From an uncultured Prevotella sp. (GTDB lineage Bacteria > Bacteroidota > Bacteroidia > Bacteroidales > Bacteroidaceae), in contig CABSIA010000172.1 of NCBI GenBank assembly GCA_902477645.1, positions 1 to 5,217 on the forward strand: 5,217 nucleotides of DNA, in the 5' to 3' direction. The position numbers were made by a program, and so were the translations under genes. Below the pieces are notes generated by a model. It was not told the DNA's origin, did not search any database, and saw only the letters and a program-made list of their open reading frames with translations. Shown here piece after piece: positions 4,980-5,217 of this stretch. Each line of letters begins with the position of its first letter. Positions within the stretch are counted from its first letter, which is position 1.

Positions 4980-5217
4980 ATTGATTTGTTTGCCCTCTTT
5001 CTGGTGACCGGCGGATATTTTTTTATATTTTTCAACAGAAAATTACGGTGGGTGAATAAAAAAAGAGTTATCTTTGCATGGTGCAAGACAATTTGACAAT
5101 AAGGTGCCGGGAATATAGGAAAATTAAAACTTTGAAAATTAAAAAACTGTAAAAGATATAATCCTTAATTCCGCAACATAATTGATAGTTATTTTTATAA
5201 GTTCCTGGGCAGCAAAA
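4980..5217 (+). other. Gene-free AT-rich leader region at the right end
   Basis: No credible coding sequence is seen here on either strand. The stretch contains T-runs (5018-5035) without a convincing stem before them, then the promoter candidate at 5069-5076. Beyond that lies an A-rich segment with an 11-base direct repeat GAAAATTAAAA (5119-5129 and 5134-5144, period 15). If transcription starts about 7 nt after the promoter element, the leader exceeds 130 nt by the window's end. Long leaders are known upstream of Bacteroides polysaccharide operons, but nothing here identifies the next gene. Confidence 0.6.
5069..5076 (+). promoter_or_regulatory. Bacteroidetes-type -7 promoter element
   Basis: TATCTTTG matches the Bacteroidetes primary sigma factor -7 consensus TAnnTTTG exactly. 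The expected -33 TTG-like element about 20 bp upstream is poor (only GGTG near 5047-5050). Overlapping the element is a small inverted repeat, TTGCA-TGG-TGCAA (5074-5086), which could be incidental or an operator. It would drive a gene beyond the right edge of the window. Confidence 0.55.

Noticed and set aside
5003..5035. Possible intrinsic terminator: GGTGACCGGCGG followed by T-runs
   Set aside because: The only stems available are 3 bp, so it does not meet a reasonable terminator standard.
4765..5096. Two overlapping plus-strand frames at the end of the last gene and through repeat site C
   Set aside because: They read the nucleotidyltransferase-like gene out of frame and then the repeat; one is hydrophobic only because of T-rich sequence.
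5093..5117. E. coli-like -35 TTGACA with AATATA downstream
   Set aside because: The spacing is only about 13-14 bp and Bacteroidetes promoters do not use this consensus; TAnnTTTG upstream is the better candidate.
5069..5217. Invertible promoter of the Bacteroides capsule type
   Set aside because: No pair of recombinase-type inverted repeats flanks the promoter within the window, so there is no support for inversion.

Overview
The window reads as part of a Bacteroidales chromosome (Bacteroides, Phocaeicola or Prevotella type). The evidence is a Bacteroidetes-style TAnnTTTG promoter element near the right end, A/T-rich start regions without strong Shine-Dalgarno sequences, roughly balanced GC in the genes with AT-rich gaps, and a gene set typical of their surface-polysaccharide loci. 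Species cannot be fixed from the sequence alone.

Layout: all five genes lie on the + strand. Positions 1-176 are a non-coding leader holding a structured repeat of about 142 bp, with imperfect terminal inverted repeats enclosing three short GC-rich hairpins. Next come two GT4-family glycosyltransferases (177-1409 and 1406-2512) and a polyprenyl-phosphate glycosyl-1-phosphate transferase (2509-3198). These three genes are joined by 4-nt ATGA stop/start overlaps, so they form a translationally coupled block. A small PqqD-family protein (3379-3651) and a protein resembling the uncharacterised nucleotidyltransferase family NTP_transf_5 (3785-4882) follow. The right end (4883-5217) has no gene; it carries repeat copies, an AT-rich stretch and a likely promoter whose gene lies outside the window.

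The most striking non-coding feature is a repeat family placed directly after the stop codon of each of the last three genes. Its unit is a 30-bp sequence containing the palindrome GGCCGCTA-TGCA-TAGCGGCC. Two intact elements (3201-3353 and 3655-3755) have 30-bp terminal inverted repeats, and a third site (4883-4979) has two direct copies. The sequence differences seen among copies fall in the hairpin loop or turn pairs into G-U wobbles on the + strand. That is what an RNA hairpin would tolerate, although the sample is very small.

How the genes may work together (inference): the sugar-phosphate transferase loads the first sugar onto undecaprenyl phosphate at the inner membrane and the two GT4 enzymes extend the chain, as in capsule or exopolysaccharide assembly. 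The PqqD-like and nucleotidyltransferase-like pair is the least explained part. PqqD-fold domains commonly bind peptides in RiPP pathways, so this pair is the best candidate here for an undescribed function attached to a polysaccharide locus.
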